DNA of 64,000 nt from GCA-016699835 sp964543905. Its GTDB lineage: Bacteria > Planctomycetota > Phycisphaerae > Phycisphaerales > UBA1924. Under the pieces are notes generated by a model. That model worked only from the letters and a program-made list of their open reading frames with translations. It was not told the DNA's origin and searched no databases. Shown piece after piece: positions 26,501 through 35,130 of this stretch. The stretch is from contig CAZIZO010000003.1 of NCBI GenBank assembly GCA_964543905.1, positions 248,001 to 312,000 of the forward strand, written 5' to 3'. A program made the position numbers and the translations under genes. How positions within the stretch are numbered: the first letter of the stretch is position 1; each line of letters opens with the position of its first letter.

Positions 26501-26871
26501 CCGCTCGCGCTGCGCTGCTCGATCGCGATCGTCGGCGGGATCCCCTCGATCTCGTCCACGTCGGGCTTCTTGAGTTGGTCCAGGAACTGGCGCGCGTACG
26601 CCGAGAGCGATTCCATGTACTTCCGCTGACCCTCGGCAAAGATCGTGTCGAACGCCAGCGAACTCTTCCCGCTGCCCGACAACCCCGTGATCACCACCAG
26701 TTGATCCCGTGGGATCGTCACATCGATGTTCTTCAGGTTGTGCTCGCGGGCTCCGCGCACGCGGATCACCCGTGCGGCCTCGTTCGCGCGGGTTGGTGCG
26801 GGCACCTCCACCGCACGCTTCGCGGGCTTCGGCTCGGTCGTGGCGGGCAGTTTGGACGTAGTCGGCGGCAC
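23554..26871 (-). CDS. uvrA: Excinuclease ABC subunit UvrA
   Basis: About 1105 residues; damage-recognition subunit of nucleotide excision repair. Visible are the first Walker A (G-L-S-G-S-G-K-S-S-L), zinc-finger blocks (C-P-T-C-N-G-L-G and C-E-A-C-Q-G-Q-G), both ABC signatures (L-S-G-G-E-A-Q-R-I) and both D-E-P-T Walker B segments. I prefer the GTG at 26871, which has a GGAG site 8 bases upstream; an ATG at 26925 would add 18 residues. UvrA is normally about 940-1000 residues. The excess comes mainly from a roughly 45-residue N-terminal extension and a charged insertion of about 75 residues (23839-24065) between the second ABC signature and the final T-L-Y-I-L-D-E-P. Confidence 0.97.
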   Translation of the reverse strand: MPPTTSKLPATTEPKPAKRAVEVPAPTRANEAARVIRVRGAREHNLKNIDVTIPRDQLVVITGLSGSGKSSLAFDTIFAEGQRKYMESLSAYARQFLDQLKKPDVDEIEGIPPTIAIEQRSASGNPRSTVATTTEIFDYLRLLYARCGRPHSWAPTKTKKDGTVLERSGVPISATSSTQIVDAILAGAAKLGGATPRLMILAPVVRGKKGFHRDVLEDLSQQGWTRARVNGQIKDLREVLKEPGENPLKLGRYEKHTIEAVIDRLTLADDVRQRLAESVESAIRLADGLVIASVEQPTGKGESSWHDRSFSTKFADPDHPEIALEELAPRLFSFNSPFGACPTCNGLGTILEMDEGLIVPNHKLSLGEGAIACWSKNGHWKGWFARQLKRFCKDFGVNFHAPFASLSAEIRRILLHGSTPADQAKYDAKWKGVIPDTMAWWNNTETDNVKEYLSQFLSTKPCQTCLGDRLKIEALHVLLESENAVDAERIRSGSVIGRPGGREPRSAQALAYLNIAELSRLTIPDAIRFLSGLVLSTEQKTIAEPILKEINNRLRFLTGVGLEYLSLDRRTATLSGGEAQRIRLASQVGSGLVGACYVLDEPTIGLHQRDNDRLIATLRHLADIGNTVLVVEHDEDMIRQADHVLDIGPGPGVHGGRVVAQGTVAEICATPGSMTGEYLSGRRTIETPSRRRPVSERNAIVVKGARENNLKHVDAAFPVGGFICVTGVSGSGKSTLVNDILLRAMKAEIYGSREKPGAHASVKIPRTIDRVIEVDQSPIGRTPRSNPATYTGFFDDIRKVFVQTKESKIRGYQPGRFSFNVPGKSGGGRCEACQGQGLKKIEMHFLPDVYVECEVCRGHRYNRETLEVKYRGKNISDVLDMTVENALAFFENHPKILRFLQCMHDVGLDYIQLGQPSTQLSGGEAQRIKLATELAKGWKNEVEADEAVRKADARRTEAARRDEDESDDLGSIDGADDDLDAHEGAPRRGPVASSSKDKFSASLAARMATAGTGNTLYILDEPTTGLHFEDIRKLVGVLQRLADQGNTLVVIEHNLDVIKCADWLIDLGPEGGEGGGRVIAKGTPEQVAKVDASHTGQYLRRMLGV

Positions 26872-27036
26872 AAGGCATCTCCGGATGGCGGGAAGTCGAT
26901 GTTCGGAGAATGATAGCATTTCCAAACAAAGATCGAACTATAGCGGCAAGGCCGGCCGCACGTCGTGCGTTCGACGAAACCGATGCGGGCGATTCGGCTC
27001 CGATCTGGGTGATGCTCCGCAGTTCATCAGACGAAG

Positions 27037-27062
27037 CAAAAAACCCCGCGACCCGCGCGGGG
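27037..27062 (-). terminator. Rho-independent terminator of the GC-dockerin gene at 27.1 kb
   Basis: A seven-pair all-GC stem (27044-27050 with 27056-27062) followed on the minus strand by a run of seven T-rich bases. It lies between this gene's stop and the uvrA start. Confidence 0.75.
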
Positions 27063-27098
27063 CGATATCACGTGAAGGGCCGATCTCCGAGCGGGGTT

Positions 27099-28112
27099 TC
27101 AGCAGCCCTCTTCAAAGTGCTGGATCATGAAGAGGAGGTCATCGATCGTGACCCCGCCATCGCGGGTGCCGGTGCCCGTGCCATCGTCGAGGTCGGCGGA
27201 GGCGAGGCCTTGCTCGAAGAGGTCGAGGTAGTACAGGAGGTCGTCGATCGTGATGCCGCCGTCGGGCGTGCCGGTGTAGGTGCCGTCGTCCACGTCGGCG
27301 GGGCAACCCGGGCCGCCAAAGAGAAGAAAGGGGATGTCCTTGGAGACGTCCGGCGCGCTTCCGGGCTTGCCGGGGTCGATCGCGTCGAACCACTGCCCCG
27401 TGGTCGTCCCGACGGGACGATACTGCCGGGCGTTCCATCCGCCTTGGGAGCGGGTGTTCGCGAGGGTGACCTGCGGGAGGAAGCACTCGCCATTCGCGCC
27501 CGTCGAGATCTGCCAATCGATCCAATAGTGCCCCGGGGCCAAGTAGACGTTCGAGAGGCTGAGTTCGAGACGCCAGAGGCGGCGCGAGGTGTCGGGCGCC
27601 GCGGGGAACGGCCCGATGGTGCTGCTCGGGATTCGGTAGATGTCGGTCGGCGTGACCGAGAGCAAGCGGTTGGTGACCGCGTCGCCGGCGATCACGAAAC
27701 TGTTCGCCTCGCCCGGTCGCCCCTGCCAGATGCGCACATTCGCGCTGCTGAAGGGCGACGAGATCGCCGCGGGCTGGTAGGCGAACAGCGACACGCGGCT
27801 CAGCGACCACCCCGTGCCGGCGGGCACCGTGAAGTCGTCGGCAAATCGGTACGCGCTCGTCGACCCGGCGGCATGGGCGGAAAAGCCGATCACCCCGTCC
27901 GCCTGTCCGCCCGAGGCGGCGGCCTCGCTCCACGACGCGCCCGCGGGGGCGGGGATGCCGCTCCGGCTCACGCTGCTCAGGTTGAGTGCGGGCGTGTTCG
28001 GGTCGGCGCTCCCGTTGCTCACGAGGGCCGATTGTCCCAGGGCCCGCGAGGCGATCACGCCCAAGAGGGCGGCGTGCAGGACGAACGGGGTGGCGTGCTT
28101 GGTGGTCTTCAT
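27099..28112 (-). CDS. Secreted protein with GC-type dockerin domain
   Basis: A 337-residue exported protein. Signal peptide about 1-26 (ending A-L-G/Q-S). The middle 220 residues are beta-rich (Y-R-F-A-D-D-F-T-V-P-A-G-T-G-W near residue 88; Y-W-I-D-W near 195), like the non-enzymatic sandwich domains of planctomycete surface proteins. The last 65 residues hold two acidic calcium-loop repeats (D-V-D-D-G-T-Y-T-G-T-P-D-G-G and D-L-D-D-G-T-G-T-G-T-R-D-G-G, each followed by T-I-D-D-L-L) and end F-E-E-G-C. This is the GC-type dockerin domain thought to act as a sorting or anchoring signal. The start at 28112 is set by the signal peptide. Confidence 0.88.
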   Translation of the reverse strand: MKTTKHATPFVLHAALLGVIASRALGQSALVSNGSADPNTPALNLSSVSRSGIPAPAGASWSEAAASGGQADGVIGFSAHAAGSTSAYRFADDFTVPAGTGWSLSRVSLFAYQPAAISSPFSSANVRIWQGRPGEANSFVIAGDAVTNRLLSVTPTDIYRIPSSTIGPFPAAPDTSRRLWRLELSLSNVYLAPGHYWIDWQISTGANGECFLPQVTLANTRSQGGWNARQYRPVGTTTGQWFDAIDPGKPGSAPDVSKDIPFLLFGGPGCPADVDDGTYTGTPDGGITIDDLLYYLDLFEQGLASADLDDGTGTGTRDGGVTIDDLLFMIQHFEEGC

Positions 28113-28205
28113 CGCGTGGTCTCGCGGGTCGTGGACGGGGGTGAAATACGGACGAAAGAACTCCTCGAATCGAAAGACAAGACGCATAGCCCGAGCCCGA
28201 TCGCC

Positions 28206-29540
28206 TCAGGCGACGATGCCTCGCATGGTCGGCGTGTAGCCCGGGAACGTGTCGGCGAGATTGGTATTCCCGGCGCGTTCGGCAAGGATTTCGGCCAGGA
28301 TGTCGCGGTAGTCGATCGTGACGTTCAGGTCGATATTCTCGAAAAGTTGCCCAGGATTGAGTCCCGGCCATTGGGTGAGGACGCGACCGCCTTGGACGGC
28401 GTTGCCCATCACGATCATCGCGTTCCCGTGCCCGTGGTCGGTCCCGAAACTCCCGTTCTCTTGAAGGCGGCGTCCGAACTCCGACATCGCCACCAGCGTG
28501 AACGTCGGCGCGGTGGCGGCGGTCATGTCTCGATAGAACGCACCGAGCGCCTCCGCCAGCGTCGTCATCAAGACCGACATCTGGCCCGTCGGCGTCGAAA
28601 TGCCCTCGTTCTCGTGCGTGTCCCACCCGCCCACGTCCACCGCGACCGCCTCCACACCCACCTCGGCCTTGATGAGCGCCGCCACGGAACGCATCGCGGT
28701 TCCAAATCCACCCGTGGGGTAGGTGGCTCCACCGGCCGGGACATAGTTTGCAAACTCGATCGTGTTGAGCAGGTCAATGGTCTGGATGGTGTTCAGTGCC
28801 GCGGCCTGCAACGGGTCCGGGACGGCGCTGTACATGTCGTTGAGCGCCGCGGTGCGGGCGACCACCGTGGTCGAACTTCCCGTGATGCCGAACGTGTCCA
28901 GGTTGGGCACGGGGAGCGTCTGCGGTCCACCGACGAGTGCACGCTGGAGGCCCGTCGCGATGCCCACCCCGCGGAGAATGGCCGCGGGCGACGCGGGGTC
29001 GGTCACCGCAAGGTGTCGCCCGAGCCAGCCCGTTCCGAGCGAGAGGTCGCGGGCCTTGCCGACTTCCATGAATCGCTGGGCGTCAAAGTGGGAGCGCGAG
29101 GGGTCATTCAGCCCGCACGCGTGCACGAACGCGAGTTTGCCGTCGTTGTACGCCTGGAGGAGAGGCTGCATCTGGGGCGGGATGCCGAAGAGCACCGTTC
29201 CTCCCCCGGGCGCCGGGTTGGCGCTGTTGGGGAGATCGAGCAGTTTGTACGTCGCCGTGCTGTCCGGGCGAGGGATGGCGAGCGTCGGGCGAGAGTTGTA
29301 GTAGTTTGTCTCGGTGTAGGGCGTGCAGAGCGTCAGGCCGTCCGCCGCTCCACGGAGAAAGATCGAGATCACGGTGTCGCGCATCGTCGAGCGGTAACTG
29401 CTCGCGAGCGAGACGCGTGGGAGCCACGCGGGCGCGGCGGCGGCGGCGAGCGTGGCGGCGCTGGTGACCGCCATGAACTGCCGCCGCGAAAGTTCGGCAT
29501 ACTCAGGACAGCAGTTGGCGCGATGGCTGGGGTTGGTCAT
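28206..29540 (-). CDS. DUF1501 family protein, Tat-exported
   Basis: A 444-residue protein of the DUF1501 family, sulfatase-fold proteins common in planctomycetes and usually encoded beside a DUF1800 or DUF1553 partner. A twin-arginine signal (S-R-R-Q-F-M, then an Ala-rich helix) occupies about residues 18-45. Family blocks present include F-L-R-G-A-A-D-G-L-T, H-A-C-G-L-N-D-P-S-R-S-H-F-D-A-Q, V-D-V-G-G-W-D-T-H and S-E-F-G-R-R-L, followed by T-D-H-G-H-G. I use the ATG at 29540 (GAGG upstream); 29567 is an alternative. The partner gene is 95 bases upstream on the same strand. Confidence 0.92.
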   Translation of the reverse strand: MTNPSHRANCCPEYAELSRRQFMAVTSAATLAAAAAPAWLPRVSLASSYRSTMRDTVISIFLRGAADGLTLCTPYTETNYYNSRPTLAIPRPDSTATYKLLDLPNSANPAPGGGTVLFGIPPQMQPLLQAYNDGKLAFVHACGLNDPSRSHFDAQRFMEVGKARDLSLGTGWLGRHLAVTDPASPAAILRGVGIATGLQRALVGGPQTLPVPNLDTFGITGSSTTVVARTAALNDMYSAVPDPLQAAALNTIQTIDLLNTIEFANYVPAGGATYPTGGFGTAMRSVAALIKAEVGVEAVAVDVGGWDTHENEGISTPTGQMSVLMTTLAEALGAFYRDMTAATAPTFTLVAMSEFGRRLQENGSFGTDHGHGNAMIVMGNAVQGGRVLTQWPGLNPGQLFENIDLNVTIDYRDILAEILAERAGNTNLADTFPGYTPTMRGIVA

Positions 29541-29635
29541 GGGGGCCTCGCTTGGAATCGCGGACATGCCGCGGGGTGGGTGGAAACGGGCGATCGAAAG
29601 CGGCGGAGGGCGTCGGACGGCGTGCGTCGGGCGGG

Positions 29636-31177
29636 CTAGTACCACTGGAATCCGGGCGAGCCGATGGCCAGCCCGATCGCCTCGCGAAGGCGCTGGTTGC
29701 TCACGGGATTCGGCAGCATGTAGTCTCGGATCCGGTTGCGATCGAGCGTGGACATCTCGCCGCCGAAGAGCGCGTTGTTGATCTTGTCCGCGAGGGCGTC
29801 CGCCTGGGTGTCGCCGCCCGCGAACTCCGTCGAGTTGACCGCAAGACCGCTGATGCTGTTGTTCATCAGGCTCGCGCCGAAGTTCCAGCGTGGGATGATG
29901 TACCCGACCCAATAGTCCATGTTGTCCGGATACCCGTCGGGCGTCGCCCAGAAGAACGGTCGCTGCCCCGCGGCGCCCAGGAGCGTCCGCATCGTCGACG
30001 TGGACGTGATCGTGGTCGGGAGCGCCCGCAGCGCCGACACAAAGTGGTGGTACGGCCTCTTGTAGCGCGGCGCCGCGTCGAACAGGTGCTCGGGCTTGAG
30101 GATGGTGCGGATCATCGCCTTGATGTCGCCGTTGGTCGAGGTGTACGTCGCGGCGACGGAATCGACGATGCTCGTTCGCGTCGATTCCCCCAGGAACCAG
30201 GTGCACATCTTCTTCGCGATGAACCGCGCCGTGTTCGGGTGGTGCGCGAGGATGTCCAGCACCGCCAGGCCGTCGTTGATCCCGCCCGCGGTGATCACGT
30301 TCCCCAGCACGGTCTTGGGGCCCGAGGTGTGCCGGCTTGCCGTGAAGACAAACTCGCCCGCATTGGGGAGCGTGTTCCGCAGCGCGGCAAAGCCCCACCC
30401 GCTGAAGCACTTGGCGACCTCGATCACGTCCTGCTGCGTGTATCCGCCGTCCACGCCCAGCGTGTGCAGTTCCATGATCTCGCGGGCGTAGTTCTCGTTG
30501 GGCGCGGCGGCGGTGCTCAGTTGGTTGTCCAGGTAGCCCAGCATCGCCGGGCTGTGCGCGCTCGCGTCGAGCAGCGCCGGGAACGTGCCCAGCGCGTGCG
30601 TGCGGATCACCGCGCGATCGTCCACCGTCTTCAGTTTCGTGCACGGGTTCTTGTTGATCTCGATGTTGAAGTGGTCCGTCCAGAACTCCACCATGCGCTG
30701 CAGCAGTTGCCTCTGGCTGAAGACCGATCGCCGGATCGTCGCGTCCGTCAACTCGTTGCTGATCTGCGCGTCCGCGATCGCCAGAAGTTGCAGGGGCGTC
30801 ATCGTCAGCGTCGTCAAGCCGCTCAGCGTCGCCTCGTGCACGCTGTCGTCGATCGCGTCGGCGTTCAGGTGGTACTCGAGATAGCCCTGATACCCCAGTT
30901 GATTCGCGAGCGCCACCTCCGCCGGGTTGATCCCCAGCGTGATCCGGCGGATCAGTTTGTTCACGAGCGCGTTGGGGTCCACGTCCGCCGACACTTCGCG
31001 GGGCGGGTCCCCCATCGCGCTCGCGCCCGCCCACATCGCCGTCAACGCGCTGATGCTCTTCAGCCCTCGCAGAAGACCCCGGCGCGAGACCCCGCCCCCT
31101 CCCGCCCCCATCTCGGGCGCGATCGAGTTTGCTCCCGGTGTCCGCGTCGAGTCTTCCATCTGTTCCAGTCGCGACAT
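29636..31177 (-). CDS. DUF1800 family protein, Tat-exported
   Basis: A 513-residue protein. A twin-arginine signal (S-R-R-G-L-L-R-G-L) lies unusually far in, at about residue 31, behind a Gly-rich leader. The DUF1800 body is clear: L-I-R-R-I-T-L-G-I-N-P-A, F-W-T-D-H-F-N-I near residue 165, N-E-N-Y-A-R-E-I-M-E-L-H-T-L-G-V-D-G-G-Y-T-Q-Q-D-V near 225-248, and a long C-terminal part. DUF1800/DUF1501 pairs are conserved in many phyla but of unknown biochemical role; both are expected outside the cytoplasmic membrane. The pair forms one transcription unit here. Confidence 0.92.
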   Translation of the reverse strand: MSRLEQMEDSTRTPGANSIAPEMGAGGGGVSRRGLLRGLKSISALTAMWAGASAMGDPPREVSADVDPNALVNKLIRRITLGINPAEVALANQLGYQGYLEYHLNADAIDDSVHEATLSGLTTLTMTPLQLLAIADAQISNELTDATIRRSVFSQRQLLQRMVEFWTDHFNIEINKNPCTKLKTVDDRAVIRTHALGTFPALLDASAHSPAMLGYLDNQLSTAAAPNENYAREIMELHTLGVDGGYTQQDVIEVAKCFSGWGFAALRNTLPNAGEFVFTASRHTSGPKTVLGNVITAGGINDGLAVLDILAHHPNTARFIAKKMCTWFLGESTRTSIVDSVAATYTSTNGDIKAMIRTILKPEHLFDAAPRYKRPYHHFVSALRALPTTITSTSTMRTLLGAAGQRPFFWATPDGYPDNMDYWVGYIIPRWNFGASLMNNSISGLAVNSTEFAGGDTQADALADKINNALFGGEMSTLDRNRIRDYMLPNPVSNQRLREAIGLAIGSPGFQWY

Positions 31178-31456
31178 GCTCGGCTCCTCGGCGCTCGCGT
31201 GACGCGGGCGCGGCCCGATCTGCAGGTTGGTGACCTTCCGATCCTCGGGGTCGATCCCCGAACAAGACCGCCCAATGTACCACCCGACCCCAGATTGCAG
31301 TGAAATCGCGGTGAACCGAAACTAAATATCGAGGTTCCGTACGCCTGACGGGTCGCACCTGGCTCGGCTTCACGCCCGTCGGTCCCGCCTCCCCCCCGCG
31401 GGGTCCTCGATTCACCGCCTCCCCGGATATCCTCCTTTTCACCTCTGGAGATTCGC

Positions 31457-32305
31457 ATGCTCCCCATCGTCCTCCTCGCGGTTGCCCAGCCCGCTCCTGC
31501 CCAGCCCGACAAGCCCCTGGTCCCCTTCCCCCACCCGCTCATCACCGAGGTGCTCTATGCCGTCCCGTCCGGGAAGGATGGCGACGCCGATCAGAACGGC
31601 AAGCGCTCGGCGACCGGCGATGAGTTCATCGAACTCATCAACCCGCACGATAAGCCCATCAATCTCAAGGGCTATGTCCTCTCCGACGCATCCTCGCAAT
31701 CGGGCGATGAGGCCGCGGGAGACTCCGCCAAGGAGCCGCCCAACACCAACATGCCCTACCCCAAGGACGACTCCGGAAAGCCGGAGAACGTCCGCCCGGG
31801 AGACAAGCCCACGTCGCCCGGCGGCGGGGTCACCAACGCGCCCAAGAAAGAAGCCAAGCCCCAGCGATCTCGCGCCAACACCGATTCTCGCATCCGCTTC
31901 GTCTTCCCCGACTTGATGCTCCAGCCCGGCGAAGTCGTCGTGGTCTTCAACGGCCACGAGGGCTCGCCCGTCGGTCCGGTGGGCACGACCTCGACCGCGG
32001 CGAAGAAGAACGAGCGATTTCACAACGCCTATGTCCTCACCATGAACGCACGCAATCGCTACGTCGCCCTCTCGAACTCGGGCGACTACGTGCTGCTCAC
32101 GGACCCCGCCGGCAAGGCCGTCGAGTGTGTCCGCTGGGGCGATCGCAAGCCCGACGAGGGCGTCGATCCCGCCCTGGATGAGACGGCGCCGATCTCCCGC
32201 GTCAGCGTGCAACGCCGCGGCCTCCGCGGCGGGTTCGTGGACCACACCGACCTCGACCCGGCGGCCAAGTACAGCCCGGGCAAGTTCGAAACCAAGGGGC
32301 CGTGA
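31457..32305 (+). CDS. Secreted protein with lamin-tail domain
   Basis: A 282-residue protein with a short signal peptide (about 1-15, ending P-A-P-A/Q). From residue 27 it shows the lamin-tail fold: L-I-T-E-V-L-Y-A-V-P, D-E-F-I-E-L-I-N-P-H-D-K-P-I-N-L-K-G-Y-V-L-S-D, and later L-Q-P-G-E-V-V-V-V-F-N-G and Y-V-A-L-S-N-S-G-D-Y-V-L-L-T-D. The domain is split by a hydrophilic insertion of about 70 residues (84-150) rich in Pro, Lys and Asp. Bacterial lamin-tail domains occur in secreted nucleases and surface proteins; no nuclease domain is present here. It is divergent from the DUF1800 gene. Confidence 0.82.
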   Translation: MLPIVLLAVAQPAPAQPDKPLVPFPHPLITEVLYAVPSGKDGDADQNGKRSATGDEFIELINPHDKPINLKGYVLSDASSQSGDEAAGDSAKEPPNTNMPYPKDDSGKPENVRPGDKPTSPGGGVTNAPKKEAKPQRSRANTDSRIRFVFPDLMLQPGEVVVVFNGHEGSPVGPVGTTSTAAKKNERFHNAYVLTMNARNRYVALSNSGDYVLLTDPAGKAVECVRWGDRKPDEGVDPALDETAPISRVSVQRRGLRGGFVDHTDLDPAAKYSPGKFETKGP

Positions 32306-32377
32306 TCTCCACCCCGCGTGGGCGATGGGGCGTGAGCCAGGCTCGCGTGAGGCGTCTTGCGCGAGTCGTTCGAACCC

Positions 32378-32415
32378 CAAAAGAACAACCGCCCGCGTCC
32401 TTCGACGCGGGCGGT
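32378..32415 (-). terminator. Rho-independent terminator of the large GC-dockerin gene
   Basis: A perfect 12-pair stem (32388-32399 with 32404-32415, loop CTTC) followed on the minus strand by GTTGTTCTTTTG. It sits between two convergent genes and could also slow transcription from the left. Confidence 0.8.
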
Positions 32416-32450
32416 GACTGAGATGAACTCAGGGTCCGAAGGGGGCTGGA

Positions 32451-34538
32451 TTAGCAGCCGGCTTCGAAGCGGAACAGGTAGTAGAGGAGGTCGTCGATCG
32501 TGACGCCGCCGTCCGTGGTGCCGGTCCCCGAGCCGTCGTCGACGTCGGCGCAGATCACGCCTTCCTCGAAGATGACGAGGTAGTAGAGGAGGTCGTCGAT
32601 GGTGACGCCGCCGTCGGGCGAGCCGGTGCCGGTGCCGTCGTCAAAGTCCGCGACGCAATCGCCGTGGCACGAGGTCACGCAGACGCCGTCGGAGTCGGTC
32701 GTGAGGCTGAGTTGGACGTTGAGGTTGGAGCCGGAGGTCGCACGGAGGTGCCAACGGTTGTTGGTGGTGGTGACATCGAAGAGGCCGATGCCGACGTAGT
32801 AGGTGCCCGCGGGGAGGTTCCCGTTCTGGCCGGCGTAGGGGAGGCCATCGCCCGGAGCGGGGCGGGGGCCCACGTTACCGAAGGAGAGTTGCGAGAGGGC
32901 GGCGGAACCGCTGTCGTCATCGGTGGCGACGAGGTTGCCGGCGTCATCGAAGAGGAAGATCTCGGTGTCGGCCGTGGGGGTCGAGCCCGAGTTGGTGTCG
33001 ATGTCGAGGTAGTTGGTGGGGTCGGCGATGTCGCAGACGTTGAAGGAGTACCAGAGCAGACCGCGGAGGCCCGTGGCCGCCGCCGCCGACTGAGCGCCGG
33101 GAGCCGCGAGGGGGCTGCCGCCGTTGAAGATGGCCTCGGTCAGGTCAGGAGCCACCGACGGAGCCAGGGTCGAGCCGTTGGTGTTGGTGGCGAAGTTGAC
33201 GGTGACCGTGCCGCCCGGGCCGGTGCTGGAGCGGGTGTAGGAGTCACCGAAGGAGGAGTCGCCCGCGGCGCCGGTCGCGACGCCGAGGTAGTAGGTGCCG
33301 GCGGCGAGTTGCCCGTCGCGGCCGTTGTACTGCGTGCCGTCGCCGACCTTCTGGCGGATGCCGATGCCGAAGGAGAGTTTGGCGTTGGTGCCCGAGCCGC
33401 CGTCGTCATCGAAGGCGACCAGAGCGCCGCCGCTGTCCCAGAGGGCGATCGAGGCGTCGCCACCCGTGCCCTCGGTGTCGATGTCAAGGAACTGGCCCGA
33501 GGCGTCGGTCGCGTCACCGTTGAGGGTGAAGCAGACGATCGAGACGCCCGCGGCGGGGACGCTGATGTTGGCCGTCGCGCCGCTGTCGGGGATCGCGCCC
33601 TGCGTGACATCGCACGCCGGCGGCGGGATCTGGACGTCGCCCTTGAAGCGGACCATCACGCCGCGCTGGGGCGACGCGTTGATGAAGCGGTGCTCGATGT
33701 CGCCCGCGGCGGCGGGGGCGCCCCCGTTGCCGAGGAAGACGCCCGCGCTGGCGCACATCGTGGCGGTCAGCATGTCACGCCCGTAACTCGGGGTGGTGCT
33801 GCCGGGGGAAGCGGGGTTGCCCAGGACGGGCGCGCCGCTCTGGCTGCCGAAGACGACCGAGAGGTTGGTCGCGGAGGGGCAGGGCTCGGCGAGGCCGCCG
33901 GCGAGGCTTTCCCAGTTCGGGTTCGTGTCGCCGTTGGTGTCCGCGGGGGTGAACCCGTCCGTGACCCAGGCGATCTGGAGGGCGATGCCGTTGTCATCGG
34001 CGGGGACCGTCACGCCGCCACCGGCGAGGCCGGTCAGGCCGTTGGTGATCTGCCAGTAGAAGCCCGCAGCGAGGCCAGCCGCGTCGACGCGGACGACGGC
34101 GAGGGGGAGAGCGTTGGTCGCGATCATGGGCGTGCCCGAGCCAGCCTGACCCTGGAAGTTCACATCGTCCTCATCCCAAAAGATGAGCATGATGTCTTCC
34201 GTCGTGGTGGGGGCCGTGATGACCGCCACGCCGTAGGTGATCTCGGTGATCACGCGGGGGAGGGTGTACCCGGGAAGCGCCCAGGCGCTGTTGGCGAAAC
34301 TGATGTCCTCGATGACGTTGGCGCAGGCGCCCAGGTGGGTCGCCGAGCCGTTGCCGAACGTGTTCGACAAGCAGTCATAGGTCGTCTGGATGGCGCGGCC
34401 AGCATAGGGCTGGGCGGGGGCGCCGACGACGGGCAGGGTGATCTCACGAACGGGCAGAGGACCAGCGAAGTCCTGAGCCGTGGCGCTCGCGGCAAGGCCG
34501 GCGAGCACGCTGAGCAAACAAGCATGACGAATCTTCAT
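32451..34538 (-). CDS. Secreted multidomain protein with pre-peptidase-like repeats and GC-type dockerin
   Basis: A 695-residue exported protein. Signal peptide 1-21 (A-T-A/Q-D). Two similar modules occupy the second half, each with a core L-D-I-D-T, an A-L-W-D or F-L-F-D strand, a D-D-D loop and A-G-T-Y-Y-L-G-V or A-G-T-Y-Y-V-G-I, the pattern of pre-peptidase C-terminal-like beta-sandwich domains. The last 65 residues carry two acidic repeats and end F-E-A-G-C. A GAGAGGAG ribosome site precedes the ATG at 34538, which rules out the longer frame. It is monocistronic with a strong terminator. Role unknown; probably a surface adhesin-like or binding protein. Confidence 0.87.
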   Translation of the reverse strand: MKIRHACLLSVLAGLAASATAQDFAGPLPVREITLPVVGAPAQPYAGRAIQTTYDCLSNTFGNGSATHLGACANVIEDISFANSAWALPGYTLPRVITEITYGVAVITAPTTTEDIMLIFWDEDDVNFQGQAGSGTPMIATNALPLAVVRVDAAGLAAGFYWQITNGLTGLAGGGVTVPADDNGIALQIAWVTDGFTPADTNGDTNPNWESLAGGLAEPCPSATNLSVVFGSQSGAPVLGNPASPGSTTPSYGRDMLTATMCASAGVFLGNGGAPAAAGDIEHRFINASPQRGVMVRFKGDVQIPPPACDVTQGAIPDSGATANISVPAAGVSIVCFTLNGDATDASGQFLDIDTEGTGGDASIALWDSGGALVAFDDDGGSGTNAKLSFGIGIRQKVGDGTQYNGRDGQLAAGTYYLGVATGAAGDSSFGDSYTRSSTGPGGTVTVNFATNTNGSTLAPSVAPDLTEAIFNGGSPLAAPGAQSAAAATGLRGLLWYSFNVCDIADPTNYLDIDTNSGSTPTADTEIFLFDDAGNLVATDDDSGSAALSQLSFGNVGPRPAPGDGLPYAGQNGNLPAGTYYVGIGLFDVTTTNNRWHLRATSGSNLNVQLSLTTDSDGVCVTSCHGDCVADFDDGTGTGSPDGGVTIDDLLYYLVIFEEGVICADVDDGSGTGTTDGGVTIDDLLYYLFRFEAGC

Positions 34539-35130
34539 CGAAACACTCCTCTCAAAGAAAAGGAACCCAACCCGAAAAGTCTCGCCGCGGCTTCGAATAC
34601 CGCGGTTTGACGAAACTCCTGAACCGGCCCACGCGAGAACCCACGCAGGCACCCAAACGGGGCGGCGACCACCAAGGCCGTCACCCATCGATCGGTCTGA
34701 ACATGAGCCCGGTTTGAAACCAAGCCCTCTCCACGCGATTTTTATCGCGCTTCGACTTTGGGGCCACCCAGAGCGGTGGGCCACCTTGTGCAACAAACAT
34801 CTCTCTTCCGAACTCGGATGGACTACACCCCAATCCAAATATTTGAACGCCCGGACCCTCGTTCGAACACACGGGCGCGCCCAGAAATGGGCTCACTTCC
34901 TCCGTTTTCTACCCCTGCGAGCGAGGCTCAACCACACACTACTCAACGTCCAAGATAGCAGATTGATTCCGAGGTGCAACGCAATCTTCATCGAATTGGG
35001 ACGTGCAATCGTGCGTTCTGGGGAAAACCATTGGCGTCATCAAGCCAATGTAAACGCTCACGGAGAAACGCTTTCAGGCGATGCCGCACCGCAAGTGGGT
35101 TCGGGACATCCGGGATTGGCTGGCGACTGT
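34539..35130. other. Intergenic region, 592 bases, no confident gene
   Basis: It separates two minus-strand genes, carA on the right and the GC-dockerin gene on the left. GC content falls compared with the neighbours. A frame open on the plus strand from 34714 has no recognisable domain and runs antisense into carA. A 32-residue minus-strand frame (34893-34991) has a hydrophobic stretch followed by a basic tail but no ribosome site. No tRNA or known RNA motif was recognised. Confidence 0.45.

Noticed and set aside
26910..29639. Plus-strand frame of about 900 codons
   Set aside because: It runs antisense through two well-supported genes and their terminator and has shadow-like composition.
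29568..31442. N-terminal extension of the DUF1501 frame back to 31442
   Set aside because: The extension is antisense-like, overlaps the DUF1800 gene in another frame and lacks protein character; the Tat signal begins shortly after 29540.
32664..34610. Plus-strand frame of about 650 codons opposite the large dockerin gene
   Set aside because: Gly/Val/Glu/Arg-rich shadow of the acidic repeats; no start context and no domain.
34858..34885. GTTCGAACAC, resembling a tRNA T-loop
   Set aside because: The flanking bases do not pair as a T-stem and no acceptor or anticodon arms could be found.
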